Shown here: positions 36,003 to 45,332 of the stretch, one piece after another
Numbering within the stretch: the first letter of the stretch is position 1
How the letters are laid out: each line of letters opens with the position of its first letter
Assembly (NCBI RefSeq): GCF_002855575.1
Contig: NZ_PKRQ01000002.1
Location: 806,001 to 870,000, forward strand
Direction of reading: 5' to 3'
DNA: 64,000 nt
Source: Tabrizicola sp. TH137
GTDB taxonomy: Bacteria > Pseudomonadota > Alphaproteobacteria > Rhodobacterales > Rhodobacteraceae
Made by a program: the position numbers and the translations under genes
Notes under the pieces: model-generated
Databases searched by the model: none
What the model saw: only the letters and a program-made list of their open reading frames with translations
Told to the model about the DNA's origin: nothing

Positions 36003-37685
36003 ATGAACACCCGTCACAATCTCCGCGACATCTACCCCCCCACCGGCCCCGAAATCACCGCCAAAAGCTGGCTGACAGAGGCACCGATGCGGATGCTGAT
36101 GAACAACCTGCACCCGGACGTGGCCGAAAACCCGCATGAGCTTGTGGTCTATGGCGGCATCGGCCGCGCGGCCCGCACATGGGAGGATTTCGACCGCATC
36201 GTCGCCACGCTGAAAACCCTCAACGATGACGAAACCCTGCTGGTGCAATCCGGCAAACCCGTCGGCGTCTTCCGCACCCACAAGGACGCGCCCCGCGTGT
36301 TGATCGCCAATTCCAACCTCGTGCCCCATTGGGCGACCTGGGACCATTTCAACGAGTTGGATAAGAAGGGCCTCGCCATGTATGGCCAGATGACCGCCGG
36401 GTCCTGGATCTACATCGGCACCCAAGGCATCGTCCAAGGCACCTACGAAACCTTCGCCGAGGCCGGCCGCCAGCATTACGGCGGCGACCTGAAGGGCAGA
36501 TGGATCCTTACCGGCGGCCTCGGCGGCATGGGCGGCGCGCAGCCCCTTGCCGCCGTCATGGCCGGGGCCTGCTGCCTCGCCGTCGAGGTGGACGAAACCC
36601 GCATCGACTTCCGCATCCGCACCCGCTACCTCGACGCCAAGGCCCATACGCTCGACGAGGCCCTCGCCCTCATCGCCGACTGGACGGCGAAAGGCGAAGC
36701 AAAATCCGTGGGCCTCCTCGGCAACGCCGCCGAGATTTTCCCCGAACTGGTCCAGCGCATGAAGGCAGGCGGCCCCCGCCCCGACATCGTCACCGACCAG
36801 ACCTCCGCCCATGATCCCCTGCATGGCTATTGCCCCGCAGGCTGGACAACCGCCGAATGGCGCGCGAAACAGGAAACCGCCCCGAAAGAGGTGGAAAAAG
36901 CCGCCCGCGCCTCCATGCGCGCCCATGTCGCCGCGATGGTGGATTTCTGGAACGCGGGCGTACCGACGCTCGACTACGGCAACAATATCAGACAGGTCGC
37001 TCAGGATGAGGGGCTCGAAAACGCCTTCGCCTTCCCCGGCTTCGTCCCCGCCTATATCCGCCCCCTCTTCTGCCGTGGCGTAGGCCCCTTCCGCTGGTGC
37101 GCCCTCTCCGGCGATCCCGAAGACATCTACGCCACCGACCGCGCGATGAAGCGGCTCTTCCCGGAAAACGCCCATCTCCACCGCTGGCTTGACATGGCGC
37201 AGGACCGCATCGCCTTTCAGGGCCTGCCCGCCCGCATCTGCTGGATTGGCCTCGGCGACCGCCACCGCGCGGGGCTGATGTTCAACGACATGGTGAAATC
37301 GGGCGAGTTGAAGGCCCCCGTCGTCATCGGCCGCGACCATCTCGATAGCGGCTCCGTCGCCTCCCCCAACCGCGAGACAGAGGCGATGAAGGACGGCTCC
37401 GACGCCGTCTCCGACTGGCCGCTTCTGAACGCGCTTCTGAACACTGCCTCCGGCGCGACCTGGGTCTCGCTCCATCACGGCGGCGGCGTGGGCATGGGCT
37501 TCAGCCAGCATTCCGGCATGGTCATCGTGGCGGACGGCACCGAAGATGCCGCGCGCCGCCTGAACAACGTGCTCTGGAACGATCCGGCCACCGGCGTCAT
37601 GCGCCATGCCGATGCGGGCTATGACATCGCGCTCGACCACGCCCGCGCGATGGATCTGCGCCTGCCCGGCATCCTGGGGAACTGA
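36003..37685 (+). CDS. hutU: Urocanate hydratase
   Basis: Adds water to urocanate using tightly bound NAD, giving imidazolone propionate. The 560-residue protein has the NAD-binding [17 protein letters not shown], the [17 protein letters not shown] segment holding the active-site cysteine, and the C-terminal [19 protein letters not shown] signature. It lies 11 bases after hutH and ends the hutI-hutH-hutU arm. A GC-rich hairpin follows at 37693. Confidence 0.98.
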   Translation: MNTRHNLRDIYPPTGPEITAKSWLTEAPMRMLMNNLHPDVAENPHELVVYGGIGRAARTWEDFDRIVATLKTLNDDETLLVQSGKPVGVFRTHKDAPRVLIANSNLVPHWATWDHFNELDKKGLAMYGQMTAGSWIYIGTQGIVQGTYETFAEAGRQHYGGDLKGRWILTGGLGGMGGAQPLAAVMAGACCLAVEVDETRIDFRIRTRYLDAKAHTLDEALALIADWTAKGEAKSVGLLGNAAEIFPELVQRMKAGGPRPDIVTDQTSAHDPLHGYCPAGWTTAEWRAKQETAPKEVEKAARASMRAHVAAMVDFWNAGVPTLDYGNNIRQVAQDEGLENAFAFPGFVPAYIRPLFCRGVGPFRWCALSGDPEDIYATDRAMKRLFPENAHLHRWLDMAQDRIAFQGLPARICWIGLGDRHRAGLMFNDMVKSGELKAPVVIGRDHLDSGSVASPNRETEAMKDGSDAVSDWPLLNALLNTASGATWVSLHHGGGVGMGFSQHSGMVIVADGTEDAARRLNNVLWNDPATGVMRHADAGYDIALDHARAMDLRLPGILGN

Positions 37686-37692
37686 AACAGGA

Positions 37693-37713
37693 AGGGGGGC
37701 TTTGCGCCCCCCT
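37693..37713 (+). terminator. Terminator hairpin of the hut operon
   Basis: AGGGGGGC, loop TTTGC, GCCCCCCT: an eight-pair GC hairpin eight bases after the hutU stop, followed by CTCTTC. Confidence 0.7.
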
Positions 37714-37714
37714 C

Positions 37715-37764
37715 TTCGCCTGCGGCGAATTCACCCCCCGCAGGATATTTTCAGACAGAAAGTG
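37715..37764 (-). repeat. Small hairpin and family B element, copy 4
   Basis: TTCGCC-TGC-GGCGAA (37715-37729) is followed by the family B element at 37743-37764, beginning GGATATTTTCAGACAG. On the minus strand it follows the stop of the PHP gene at 37780, so it marks the 3' end of that gene while the hairpin at 37693 serves hutU. Confidence 0.6.
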
Positions 37765-37779
37765 AAGGGGTTGCGCAGG

Positions 37780-38736
37780 TTAGACGCGCGGGTTCCCCCC
37801 TTCAACCTCGCGCCAGAACGGGTTCGACCAGGCGCGTTTTCCCGCCGCATCAATCACCGTCACGCGCAGCCAGGGGCTGTTCAGAAGCCGCGCCAGGGGC
37901 ACCTCCGTCCGGGTCATGGAATGCCCATGCACGCCCTTCGCCCCGGTCCCCCATCCCTGCACGATGACGGAAGACACGGCAGAGCTTTCCACCACCAGCC
38001 GATCCCCTTCGATCCGCACATCGCGCAGCTCCGGCCCCTGCGAGGAATAGAAATCCCCCCGCTTCAGCGCCGCCAGCAACGCCTCGGGTTCATTCGCCTG
38101 CGACTTCACCATGACCCAGCCGCCGAAATGGTCGGGCTCGGAGAAATGCGCGTCATCCGTGGCGATCATGGTCAGCTTGCGCCCTTCGGTCAGCAGCAGG
38201 TCCGCGATGGCGAAACCGTCCGCCCGGTCGCAGCCGGTGGCGCAGCCGTGGTTATAGACCTCCACCGCATGGGCCGCCGTCACCGCCCGCGCATCCGCCA
38301 GCGTCAGCCCCGACCATTGCGGATGGGCAATCGCCACGAAGGCCCCCGCCGCCACCGCCCGCGCCGCGATCTCGGCCGCCGTTTCCTGATCGGCGCGCGG
38401 CACGAAATCAGGGCTGTTCGAGGGCGCGAAATCCGGCGGCAGGCCGACGGCAAGGATATGCCACAGCTCGCCATTCGCCATCGCCCCGGAATGCAGTTCC
38501 GCCCCGAGGATGGTGGTGAACCCCTCCGCCCGGAACGGCACCGTATCCACGATCGGATAGCCCCACATCCCCACGAAATGATCCGTCAGCGCAAGGAAAT
38601 CATAGCCCTCCGCGCGGTAGCGGCGGCAGACCTCTTCGGGCGACAGCACCCCGTCCGACCGGGTGGAATGGGTGTGCAGGTTGCCGCGCCAGAAACGCCC
38701 GGGGGCGGTGAAGGCGGAAAGCGGTCGCTGCATCAT
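37780..38736 (-). CDS. PHP-domain metal-dependent phosphoesterase (CehA/McbA-like)
   Basis: A 318-residue PHP-domain hydrolase. Metal ligands can be seen in WRGNLHTHSTRSDGVLSPEE, FLALTDHFVG, ILGAELHSG, FVAIAHPQWSGL, AVEVYNHGC and MIATDDAHF. This set matches the CehA/McbA branch, which includes carbaryl hydrolase relatives as well as phosphoesterases of unknown substrate. The protein is likely cytosolic with two or three metal ions. It is convergent with hutU and divergent from the flavin reductase gene. The substrate cannot be told. Confidence 0.85.
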   Translation of the reverse strand: MMQRPLSAFTAPGRFWRGNLHTHSTRSDGVLSPEEVCRRYRAEGYDFLALTDHFVGMWGYPIVDTVPFRAEGFTTILGAELHSGAMANGELWHILAVGLPPDFAPSNSPDFVPRADQETAAEIAARAVAAGAFVAIAHPQWSGLTLADARAVTAAHAVEVYNHGCATGCDRADGFAIADLLLTEGRKLTMIATDDAHFSEPDHFGGWVMVKSQANEPEALLAALKRGDFYSSQGPELRDVRIEGDRLVVESSAVSSVIVQGWGTGAKGVHGHSMTRTEVPLARLLNSPWLRVTVIDAAGKRAWSNPFWREVEGGNPRV

Positions 38737-38877
38737 GATCCTCCGTCACTGAGTCGCCCGCCACCCTAGCGCCGCTCTGTGACAGGTGCATCCCCCTTCC
38801 GGGCGCGACGCCCCCCATTGCCGCAGCCGCGAAAACCCTTATCTGATGACCTCCCGCAAGAAGAGGCCCCCCGCCCC

Positions 38878-39381
38878 ATGACCGACCAATCCCCGCTGGA
38901 ATTCACCCCCGGCCCCGATACCCGCCGCGCCCTGCGCGATGCGCTGGGGCGCTTTGCCACCGGCGTCACGGTCGTCACCTGCCTTGGCCCCGAAGGCCCG
39001 CTCGGCATCACGGTCAACAGCTTCGCCTCCGTCTCGCTCGATCCCGCGCTGGTGCTCTGGTCGGTGGACCGTGCCTCGTCGCGCGCCGCCGCCTTTGCCG
39101 AGGCGGCCACCTTCGCCATCCATATCCTCGGGCGCGAGGAACGCGACCTCGCCGCCCGCTTCACCCGCAATGGCGGGGGCTTCGACGGTCTCGACTGGAC
39201 CGACAGCCCGGACGGTCTGCCGCGCCTGCGCGGCACGCTCGCCCGCTTCGATTGCGCCCGGCACGCGGTGCATGACGGGGGGGATCACCTCATCCTCGTG
39301 GGCGCCGTGCTGCGGGCCGCCTTCCGTCCCGGCGCGCCGCTTCTCTTCTCGCAGGGGCATTTTGGCGATTTTGCCCCCTGA
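38878..39381 (+). CDS. Flavin reductase-like domain protein
   Basis: A 167-residue protein of the flavin-reductase-like family (HpaC/DIM6/NTAB). Marks are ALGRFATGVTVVTCLGPEGPLG, ITVNSFASVSLDPALVLWSVDR and FAIHILGREERDLAARF, with the flavin phosphate-contact SFASVS. The end GAPLLFSQGHFGDFAP is also familiar. Such enzymes reduce FMN or FAD with NAD(P)H for a partner monooxygenase, or bind flavin themselves. No monooxygenase gene is next to it. The start is the ATG at 38878; upstream in-frame sequence is not family-like. Confidence 0.88.
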   Translation: MTDQSPLEFTPGPDTRRALRDALGRFATGVTVVTCLGPEGPLGITVNSFASVSLDPALVLWSVDRASSRAAAFAEAATFAIHILGREERDLAARFTRNGGGFDGLDWTDSPDGLPRLRGTLARFDCARHAVHDGGDHLILVGAVLRAAFRPGAPLLFSQGHFGDFAP

Positions 39382-39516
39382 TCCACTTTAAATCCTGCAA
39401 TCCGCTCCCATCTTTGCCGCAAGACGGCAGAAATGCGCGGTATCGTGGCAAGGCGGACCATATCGCCAGACGCGACGGCCTGTGATACTGACATTCGACA
39501 GGGGATTGAGCAGGAC

Positions 39517-39879
39517 ATGCAGTTGCAGGTGCCTTTGAGCGAACTTGAAACCGACGAGATGCGCGACGGCTGCGGCGATCTCGCCGTGGACGAGATGACC
39601 GAACGCGCCACCTCGGCGGCGGCCTTTCTCAAGGCCCTGTCGCATGAGGGGCGGCTGATGATCCTCTGCCATCTCTCATCGGGCGAGAAATCGGTGACCG
39701 AACTGGAACGCCTGCTGGAACAGCGTCAGGCCGCCGTCAGCCAGCAACTCGCGCGGCTCCGGCTCGAAGGGCTGGTCGCCTGCCGCCGCGAAGGCAAGGC
39801 GATCTACTATTCGATCCAGGACCCGAAGGTCAGCCGCACCATCGCGCTGGTCTATGACATGTTCTGCCGCGAGGCCTGA
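39517..39879 (+). CDS. ArsR-family repressor, SqrR/BigR-like
   Basis: A 120-residue winged helix regulator (KALSHEGRLMILCHLSSGEKSVTELERLLEQRQAAVSQQLARLRLEGLVACRREGKAIYYSI). Cys51 in MILCHL and Cys117 in MFCREA are 66 residues apart, the same spacing as the persulfide-sensing Cys41/Cys107 pair of SqrR from Rhodobacter capsulatus. A thiol- or sulfide-sensing role is therefore likely. Two further cysteines (Cys19 and the one in LVACRREG) are not part of that pair. The start is the ATG at 39517. No sulfide-oxidation gene is adjacent. It is convergent with the SDR, three bases apart. Confidence 0.88.
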   Translation: MQLQVPLSELETDEMRDGCGDLAVDEMTERATSAAAFLKALSHEGRLMILCHLSSGEKSVTELERLLEQRQAAVSQQLARLRLEGLVACRREGKAIYYSIQDPKVSRTIALVYDMFCREA

Positions 39880-39882
39880 CCG

Positions 39883-40617
39883 TCACCCTCGCCCGACGAA
39901 AGGCATGTCGCGCGCCATGATCGTCAGGAAGGGGATATTGGCCGAAAGCGGCAGCCCTGCCATGTGCAGCACCGCATCGGCCACATGGGCCACATCCATC
40001 ACCGGTTCCACCCGCACCGTTCCATCGGCTTGCGGAACGCCTTTGGTGAAGGCCGCCGCCATATCCGTCAAGGCATTGCCGATGTCGATCTGACCGCAGG
40101 CGATATCGAACCGCCGCCCGTCCAGCGCGAGCGTCTTGGTAAGCCCCGTCACCGCATGTTTCGACGTGGTATAGGGCGCAGAGCCCGGCCGCGGCGCATG
40201 GGCCGAGATCGACCCGTTATTGATGATCCGCCCGCCCTGTGGGCTCTGCCGCCGCATCAAGCCAAAGGCCGCACGGGCGCAAAGAAACATGCCGGTGATG
40301 TTCACCCGCTCCAGCCGCAGCCAGTCTTCCACCGGAATCTCGTCGATCGGCGCGGCCTTGACCGAAATCCCGGCATTGTTGAACAGCACATCCAGCCGCC
40401 CCCAGTCGCGTTCCAGCGCGGCAAAGGCCGCCTCCACCTCGCCCGGTTCGCCCACATCCGCAGGCAGGATCAGCGCCGGATGACCCTCCGCCGTCTCCTC
40501 CAGCGCGTCCCGCCGCCGCCCGATTAGGGCAACCTGCCAGCCCGCCGCGAGGAAGGCCCGCGCCGTGGCGCGCCCGATGCCGCTGCCCGCCCCGGTGATC
40601 ACGATCCTGCCCGTCAT
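39883..40617 (-). CDS. Short-chain dehydrogenase/reductase
   Basis: A 244-residue SDR beginning [22 protein letters not shown], with LFNNAGISV, the serine in [16 protein letters not shown] and the tyrosine/lysine in [14 protein letters not shown]. The ATG at 40617 overlaps the stop of the glycosyltransferase gene upstream (ATGA), so they are translated together. The open frame upstream of it lies inside that gene. The substrate is unknown; the coupling suggests a sugar or surface-glycan step but does not prove it. Confidence 0.85.
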   Translation of the reverse strand: MTGRIVITGAGSGIGRATARAFLAAGWQVALIGRRRDALEETAEGHPALILPADVGEPGEVEAAFAALERDWGRLDVLFNNAGISVKAAPIDEIPVEDWLRLERVNITGMFLCARAAFGLMRRQSPQGGRIINNGSISAHAPRPGSAPYTTSKHAVTGLTKTLALDGRRFDIACGQIDIGNALTDMAAAFTKGVPQADGTVRVEPVMDVAHVADAVLHMAGLPLSANIPFLTIMARDMPFVGRG

Positions 40618-42272
40618 TCTCCACCCTCCTCGACATATCCGAATTTCATCAGCCATAGCAGGCAGCGCTCCACCCGCGCCACGCTTTGCCCGGTTGCCCC
40701 GGCGATCTCGCCCGCCGCAGCCCGCCCCCGCGCCGCCAGCGCATCCGCCACCGCCTCGACATCCTGCATCGTCTCGAAGACGCGCCGCGTCGTGGCATAG
40801 TCGCGCAAGGCCCAGAGCCGCGCCACAGGCACCGCCCCCCCGATCCAGCGATAGCCCCCCTGCCGCGGCAAGGCCCGTGTGGGAAAGCCGCCGAAATAGA
40901 CCGCAGGCGAAGGCGCCACCGGCAGATGCGCCGGGTTGATCGGCGGATGCCGGGCGGGATCGGCCCGCCGCCGGATCGCATCCAGTTCCGCGAAAAGCGC
41001 CTGCATCTGCGGCACCACCACCCCCCAGTCGAACAGGCTGCGCGCCCGCGCCCGCCCCGCCGCGCCCATCCGCGCGCGCAGGTCCGGCCCGGTCATCAAG
41101 GCCCGCACCGCTTCGGCCAGCTTCGCCACGTCGATCGCCGTCACCGCCGAAAGCTGGCTCAGATACTGGATATAGCTGTCCGTCCCGCCATGATAGCGCA
41201 GCCCCGTCGCCGTCACATGCTCCACCCGCGCGCCCGTGACGGGAACGCGCAGACCCGCCCCCCCATCCACCGTATCGCGGATGCCATCCCAGTCCGAGGC
41301 CACCACCGGCAGCCCCGCCGCCATCGCCTCCACCGGCGCAATGCCGAAACTCTCCTGAAGATTGTCGATGGGAAACAGGAACATCTCCGCCGCCGACAGC
41401 GCCGCCAGCCGCCGCCCCGCCCCCTGATGCGGCAGGTGATGCAGGCCCACATCGGGCATCAGTTCCGCAGCCGGTTCCAGAAAGATGCGCCGCCCGTAGC
41501 TATCGGCGAAATCGCCGTAAAGGATCAGGTGCAGCCGCCGCCCAGTCCCCGCCTGCGCCCGCTGCAAGGCAAGATAAACGGGCAGCGGATCGAACTTCTC
41601 ATGCGGGCTCAGCCGTGCCACGACCAGCGCCACGCTGTCCTCCGCCGCGATCCCCAGTTCCGCCCGCAGCGCCGCCCCCGCCGCCGGATCGGGGGCAAAG
41701 GCGTCGCAGTCGATCCCCAAAGGGATGACCGGCATCTGCGGTCGTGGCGGAACGACCCCGCCAAAGCGCGCGGCCAGAAATTCGTCGATCATCTCCATCT
41801 GCGTCTCCAGCGCCGCCTTCACCGCGCGCGAGGTGCAGATGACCGCATCCCATTCCGCCTGCGGACTTGCGCGCAGATGCCAGGCCCCTTCCATCACCGC
41901 CTTGGTGGAAATCGTATGCGTGATCCCGCAGATCGCATAGGCCGTCGCCCCCCAGAGACCGCGCCGCCAGGTCTCGGTCGCGAAATTGGGGCCGGAAAAG
42001 AACATCGTGCCGACCGGCGCCATGGCGCGGGCATTCTCCAGCCGCTCCACCCGCACAGCCGCGCCGGGCCGCAACTCTTCGGCCAGCGCCCGGAACCCGC
42101 GCTCATCCATTGGGCCGTGGGTCAGCCCGACCCATTCCCCCACATCCGCATGGCGGAACCATCCCCTCAGGAAACTGTCCCCCGCCATCCGCCGCCCGTT
42201 CACGCCCTTGCCCGGGTCAAAGCCATCCGGCGCATACCAGATCGCCGCATTGCGCTCCACCCGCCCGGTCAT
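40614..42272 (-). CDS. Glycosyltransferase family 4 with C-terminal extension
   Basis: A 552-residue GT-B fold transferase. The C-terminal Rossmann half has the usual GT4 segment [19 protein letters not shown], and the donor-binding [19 protein letters not shown] with the conserved E-x7-E. About 140 residues follow after the GT4 core: a Pro-rich linker, then a helical part ending [33 protein letters not shown]. That end looks like a winged-helix fold, unusual for a glycosyltransferase. It is transcribed away from the GT2-methyltransferase gene at 42444 and starts the minus arm of the glycan island. Donor and acceptor are unknown. Confidence 0.85.
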   Translation of the reverse strand: MTGRVERNAAIWYAPDGFDPGKGVNGRRMAGDSFLRGWFRHADVGEWVGLTHGPMDERGFRALAEELRPGAAVRVERLENARAMAPVGTMFFSGPNFATETWRRGLWGATAYAICGITHTISTKAVMEGAWHLRASPQAEWDAVICTSRAVKAALETQMEMIDEFLAARFGGVVPPRPQMPVIPLGIDCDAFAPDPAAGAALRAELGIAAEDSVALVVARLSPHEKFDPLPVYLALQRAQAGTGRRLHLILYGDFADSYGRRIFLEPAAELMPDVGLHHLPHQGAGRRLAALSAAEMFLFPIDNLQESFGIAPVEAMAAGLPVVASDWDGIRDTVDGGAGLRVPVTGARVEHVTATGLRYHGGTDSYIQYLSQLSAVTAIDVAKLAEAVRALMTGPDLRARMGAAGRARARSLFDWGVVVPQMQALFAELDAIRRRADPARHPPINPAHLPVAPSPAVYFGGFPTRALPRQGGYRWIGGAVPVARLWALRDYATTRRVFETMQDVEAVADALAARGRAAAGEIAGATGQSVARVERCLLWLMKFGYVEEGGE

Positions 42273-42443
42273 CCTGCCGTAGCCCCTATCATGCCCGCCT
42301 CCACTCGCACCAACCGGCCCGATGCTACGGGGCCACCGCGCCCCGGTCCAGCCGCCGCCGCCCGGCCAAGGACGCTTGACGCAACCTGCGGCAACAGGGC
42401 ATCACGGGGCGCAAGGGCGGTGCAATCTGGGTAAGGGTCGGCA

Positions 42444-44324
42444 ATGAAGGCGGAACGCAAGGCAAAGCGGCCGCGCGGGGCATCCGACCTCTGGGGAACC
42501 GCGCCCTTCCCGCTGAAACGCCACAACAGCCCGCATGGCCAGGTCACCGCCGTCTCGATGATGAAGGATGAAGGCCCCTTCGTCATCGAATGGGTGGCCC
42601 ATCACCTCGCCCTGGGCTTCACCGATCTCGTGGTCTATACCAACGACTGTTCCGACGGCACCGACGACATGCTCATCCGGCTGGAGGAACTGGGCCTCGC
42701 CCATCACCGCCGCAATGTCATCCCCGAAGGCCTGCGCCCGCAGCCCAGCGCGCTCAACTACGCGCAGGAAGAACCGGTGGTCTGCAAATCCGACTGGGTC
42801 ATGGTCTTCGACGCCGACGAATTCCTCTCGATCCGCCACGGCGACGGCACGCTGGACGGCCTCATTGCCGCCGCCAAGGCGCAGGATGCCAATGGCATCG
42901 TCGTCACCTGGCGCATCTTCGGCTCGGGCGGGGTGGTGGACTGGTCCCGCGCCCCGGTGACGGAACAATACCTCTACGCCGCCCCGCCGATGTGGAACAA
43001 GGGCTGGGGGGTCAAGACGCTCTTCACCTTCGATCCCGATTACTGGAAACTCGGCATCCACCGCCCCAAGATGAAGAACCGCCATATCCAGACGGGCTTC
43101 CCCGACACGGTCAAATGGCTCAACGGTTCGGGCCGCGAGATGGAGGATTACTTCAAGTTCCGCGGCTGGCGCTCCATCACCCGCACCGTCGGCTATGACT
43201 GGGTGCAACTGAACCACTATGCCGTGAAATCGGTGGACAGCTACGCCATCCGCAAGATGCGCGGCAACGTCAACAACAAGAAAGACAAGTACAATTCCGA
43301 CTACTGGGCGCTTCAGGACCGCAACGAAGTGCGCGACGACACCATGCTGCGCTACAGCGACCGCCGCAACGCGCTGATGGCGCAATTGCTGGAAGACCCG
43401 GTTCTGCACCGCCTCCACCATGCCGCCCTTGCGCGGGCCGAGGCGCGGCTGGCCGAACTCAAGGAAACCGAGGCCTACCACCAGCTTGTCGCCGACCTCG
43501 CCAAGGCCTCTGCCATCCCGATCACCCAGATCACCGCCAAGCCGCCGCAGCCGCGCGACAAGGAAAAGATCGCCGCGCTGATGTCCGATGTGGAAAAGCG
43601 CCGCAATGCCAAGGCGAAAGAGGATCGCAAGGCCGCGCCCGCCGAACCAAAGCCCCCCGTTACGCCCATGGGCAGCTATGTCGCAGGCCCCATCGACGCC
43701 TCGCTCGACATCCCGCTCGACTGGAAGGCCAATCACACGGTTGACGTGCCGATGGACCCGCGCGTCTTCACCCCACCCACCCTCCTGATCATCGAGGCGG
43801 GCAAGTTTGAACGCGGCCTCGCCCGCCGCATGCCGCATCTGCTGCCGCGCGATGGCCGGTTCCTGACCCTCGGCGCGGGCTGCGGCTTCCTCTCCGCCCA
43901 TCTCGCCCGCACCCGCCCCGACCTGACGATCCTCATGGCGGAAGGCGATCCCGGGCTGCATCCCGTCATCGCCCGGCTCTGCGCCCGCAACGGCCGCGCC
44001 TTCGATGCCCGCTTCCGCCTGCTCGACCAGGACCTCGGGGCCGACCCCGCCGCCCGGCTCCTCGCGCTCGTGGCAGAGCACCGCCCCACCTCCCTCATGA
44101 TCGCCGAGGCGACGCTGCCCCCCGCCGCCCTGATCGCCGCCCTGCCCGCCCTCTCCCCCCTGCCCGATCAGCTTTTCCTCGCCGGCCGCTGGATCGAGGC
44201 CTTCCATACCGACCTGCCCGCCGTCGAAACGGCCCTCGCCGCCCAAGGCTGGCACGGCCCGCAATACGGCTTCGATCCCGTGCTGACACGCGGCTATGGG
44301 CGTGTCCCCGACTCCACACCCTGA
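42444..44324 (+). CDS. Glycosyltransferase family 2 fused to a methyltransferase-like domain
   Basis: A 626-residue two-domain protein. Residues about 30-320 are a Glyco_tranf_2_4 GT2 (TAVSMMKDEGPFVIEWVAHH, YTNDCSDGTDDMLIRL, VMVFDADEFLSI as the DxD, TWRIFGSGGVVDW). Residues about 330-440 are a basic, charged helical linker (KEKIAALMSDVEKRRNAKAK). From about residue 445 there is a Rossmann domain with the S-adenosylmethionine glycine motif RFLTLGAGCGFLSAHLA and the acidic strand ILMAEGDPGLHP, like FkbM-type methyltransferases. The likely role is to add a sugar and methylate it, or cap a chain. It opens the plus arm of the island. Confidence 0.85.
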   Translation: MKAERKAKRPRGASDLWGTAPFPLKRHNSPHGQVTAVSMMKDEGPFVIEWVAHHLALGFTDLVVYTNDCSDGTDDMLIRLEELGLAHHRRNVIPEGLRPQPSALNYAQEEPVVCKSDWVMVFDADEFLSIRHGDGTLDGLIAAAKAQDANGIVVTWRIFGSGGVVDWSRAPVTEQYLYAAPPMWNKGWGVKTLFTFDPDYWKLGIHRPKMKNRHIQTGFPDTVKWLNGSGREMEDYFKFRGWRSITRTVGYDWVQLNHYAVKSVDSYAIRKMRGNVNNKKDKYNSDYWALQDRNEVRDDTMLRYSDRRNALMAQLLEDPVLHRLHHAALARAEARLAELKETEAYHQLVADLAKASAIPITQITAKPPQPRDKEKIAALMSDVEKRRNAKAKEDRKAAPAEPKPPVTPMGSYVAGPIDASLDIPLDWKANHTVDVPMDPRVFTPPTLLIIEAGKFERGLARRMPHLLPRDGRFLTLGAGCGFLSAHLARTRPDLTILMAEGDPGLHPVIARLCARNGRAFDARFRLLDQDLGADPAARLLALVAEHRPTSLMIAEATLPPAALIAALPALSPLPDQLFLAGRWIEAFHTDLPAVETALAAQGWHGPQYGFDPVLTRGYGRVPDSTP

Positions 44325-44426
44325 CGCCAAGCACGCCCGACCGCCCGAAGATATGGACAGCGCCCCGCGCTTTCGGGCATCCTGCACCCAACCAGAAGAA
44401 GCCCGCACCGGGCAGAGTGAGGCATC

Positions 44427-45242
44427 ATGTCAGTATCCCAGCGTCGTCCCGTGGCATCCCTCTGGATCGGCGAACGTTTGCATTACCTCAACCAGCTTTG
44501 CCTTCTGTCGCATGTCCGCAACGGGCATCCGACGATCCTCTATTGCACGCATGAGGTGTCGAACGTCCCCGCAGGGGTCGAGGTCCGCAAGGCCACCGAC
44601 ATCATGAAGATCGACATGGATATCGTGGCCCAGACGTCGGAATCCTTCCTGTCCAACGTCTTCCGCTACAAGATGATCAAGGCGATCGACGCGATCTGGA
44701 TCGACTGCGACGCCTATTGCCACAAGCCCTTCCCCGACGAGATGCAGAACATCTTCGCAGGCCATGGCTTCCGCGGCGCGCTGAATTGCGGCGTGGTCTA
44801 TATCCCGCCGAAGGGCGAATTGATCGACCGCCTGCTCGACTATTACGAAAACCTGCCCGACGCGCCCGCCTGGTTCAACAAGCAGCAGCGGAAAAAGCTG
44901 GAAAAGCAGCCCAGCTCCCTGCCGCAGGCCGTCCGCATCTACAATGCCGAACGCACCGCCTTCGGCCCGCAGGCCTTCACCTGGTTCGCCCAGCAGACCG
45001 GCGATTATGACAAGGCGCTGACGCCCGATTACCTCTATCCCGTGCCGTTCCAGCTCAACGACGTGTTCTACGATCCCTATGGGCGGGTCGAGGGACATTT
45101 CACCGACAACACCCTCTCCGTCCATCTCTACACCAACGGCACCAAACCCTGGTGGCGCCGCAACCCGCCCCTGCCCAATTCCTATGCCGCGCGCATGTGC
45201 GCGATCGAAGGGGTCGATCCCGCAAAGGCGCTCGAGGAATAG
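44427..45242 (+). CDS. Glycosyltransferase, GT32/A4GALT-like
   Basis: A 271-residue protein resembling the sugar-transferase (DXD) group that includes GT32 and the Gb3-synthase C-terminal domain. IDAIWIDCDAYCHKPF provides the acidic DxD-like motif, RGALNCGVVYIP is the acceptor region and TDNTLSVHLYTNGTKPWWRR the conserved C-terminal Leu/His strand. The N-terminus SLWIGERLHYLNQLCLLSHVRNGH is typical of such bacterial proteins. It follows the GT2-methyltransferase by about 100 bases. The sugar is not known. Confidence 0.75.
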   Translation: MSVSQRRPVASLWIGERLHYLNQLCLLSHVRNGHPTILYCTHEVSNVPAGVEVRKATDIMKIDMDIVAQTSESFLSNVFRYKMIKAIDAIWIDCDAYCHKPFPDEMQNIFAGHGFRGALNCGVVYIPPKGELIDRLLDYYENLPDAPAWFNKQQRKKLEKQPSSLPQAVRIYNAERTAFGPQAFTWFAQQTGDYDKALTPDYLYPVPFQLNDVFYDPYGRVEGHFTDNTLSVHLYTNGTKPWWRRNPPLPNSYAARMCAIEGVDPAKALEE

Positions 45243-45332
45243 GACCATGCCCCCGGCCCACCTCGCCGCCCCCTGCCCCTCCGCGACGGCCCTCCCGCCG
45301 CCCGATGCGGATGCTGCGGCACTGGCCTTGCG

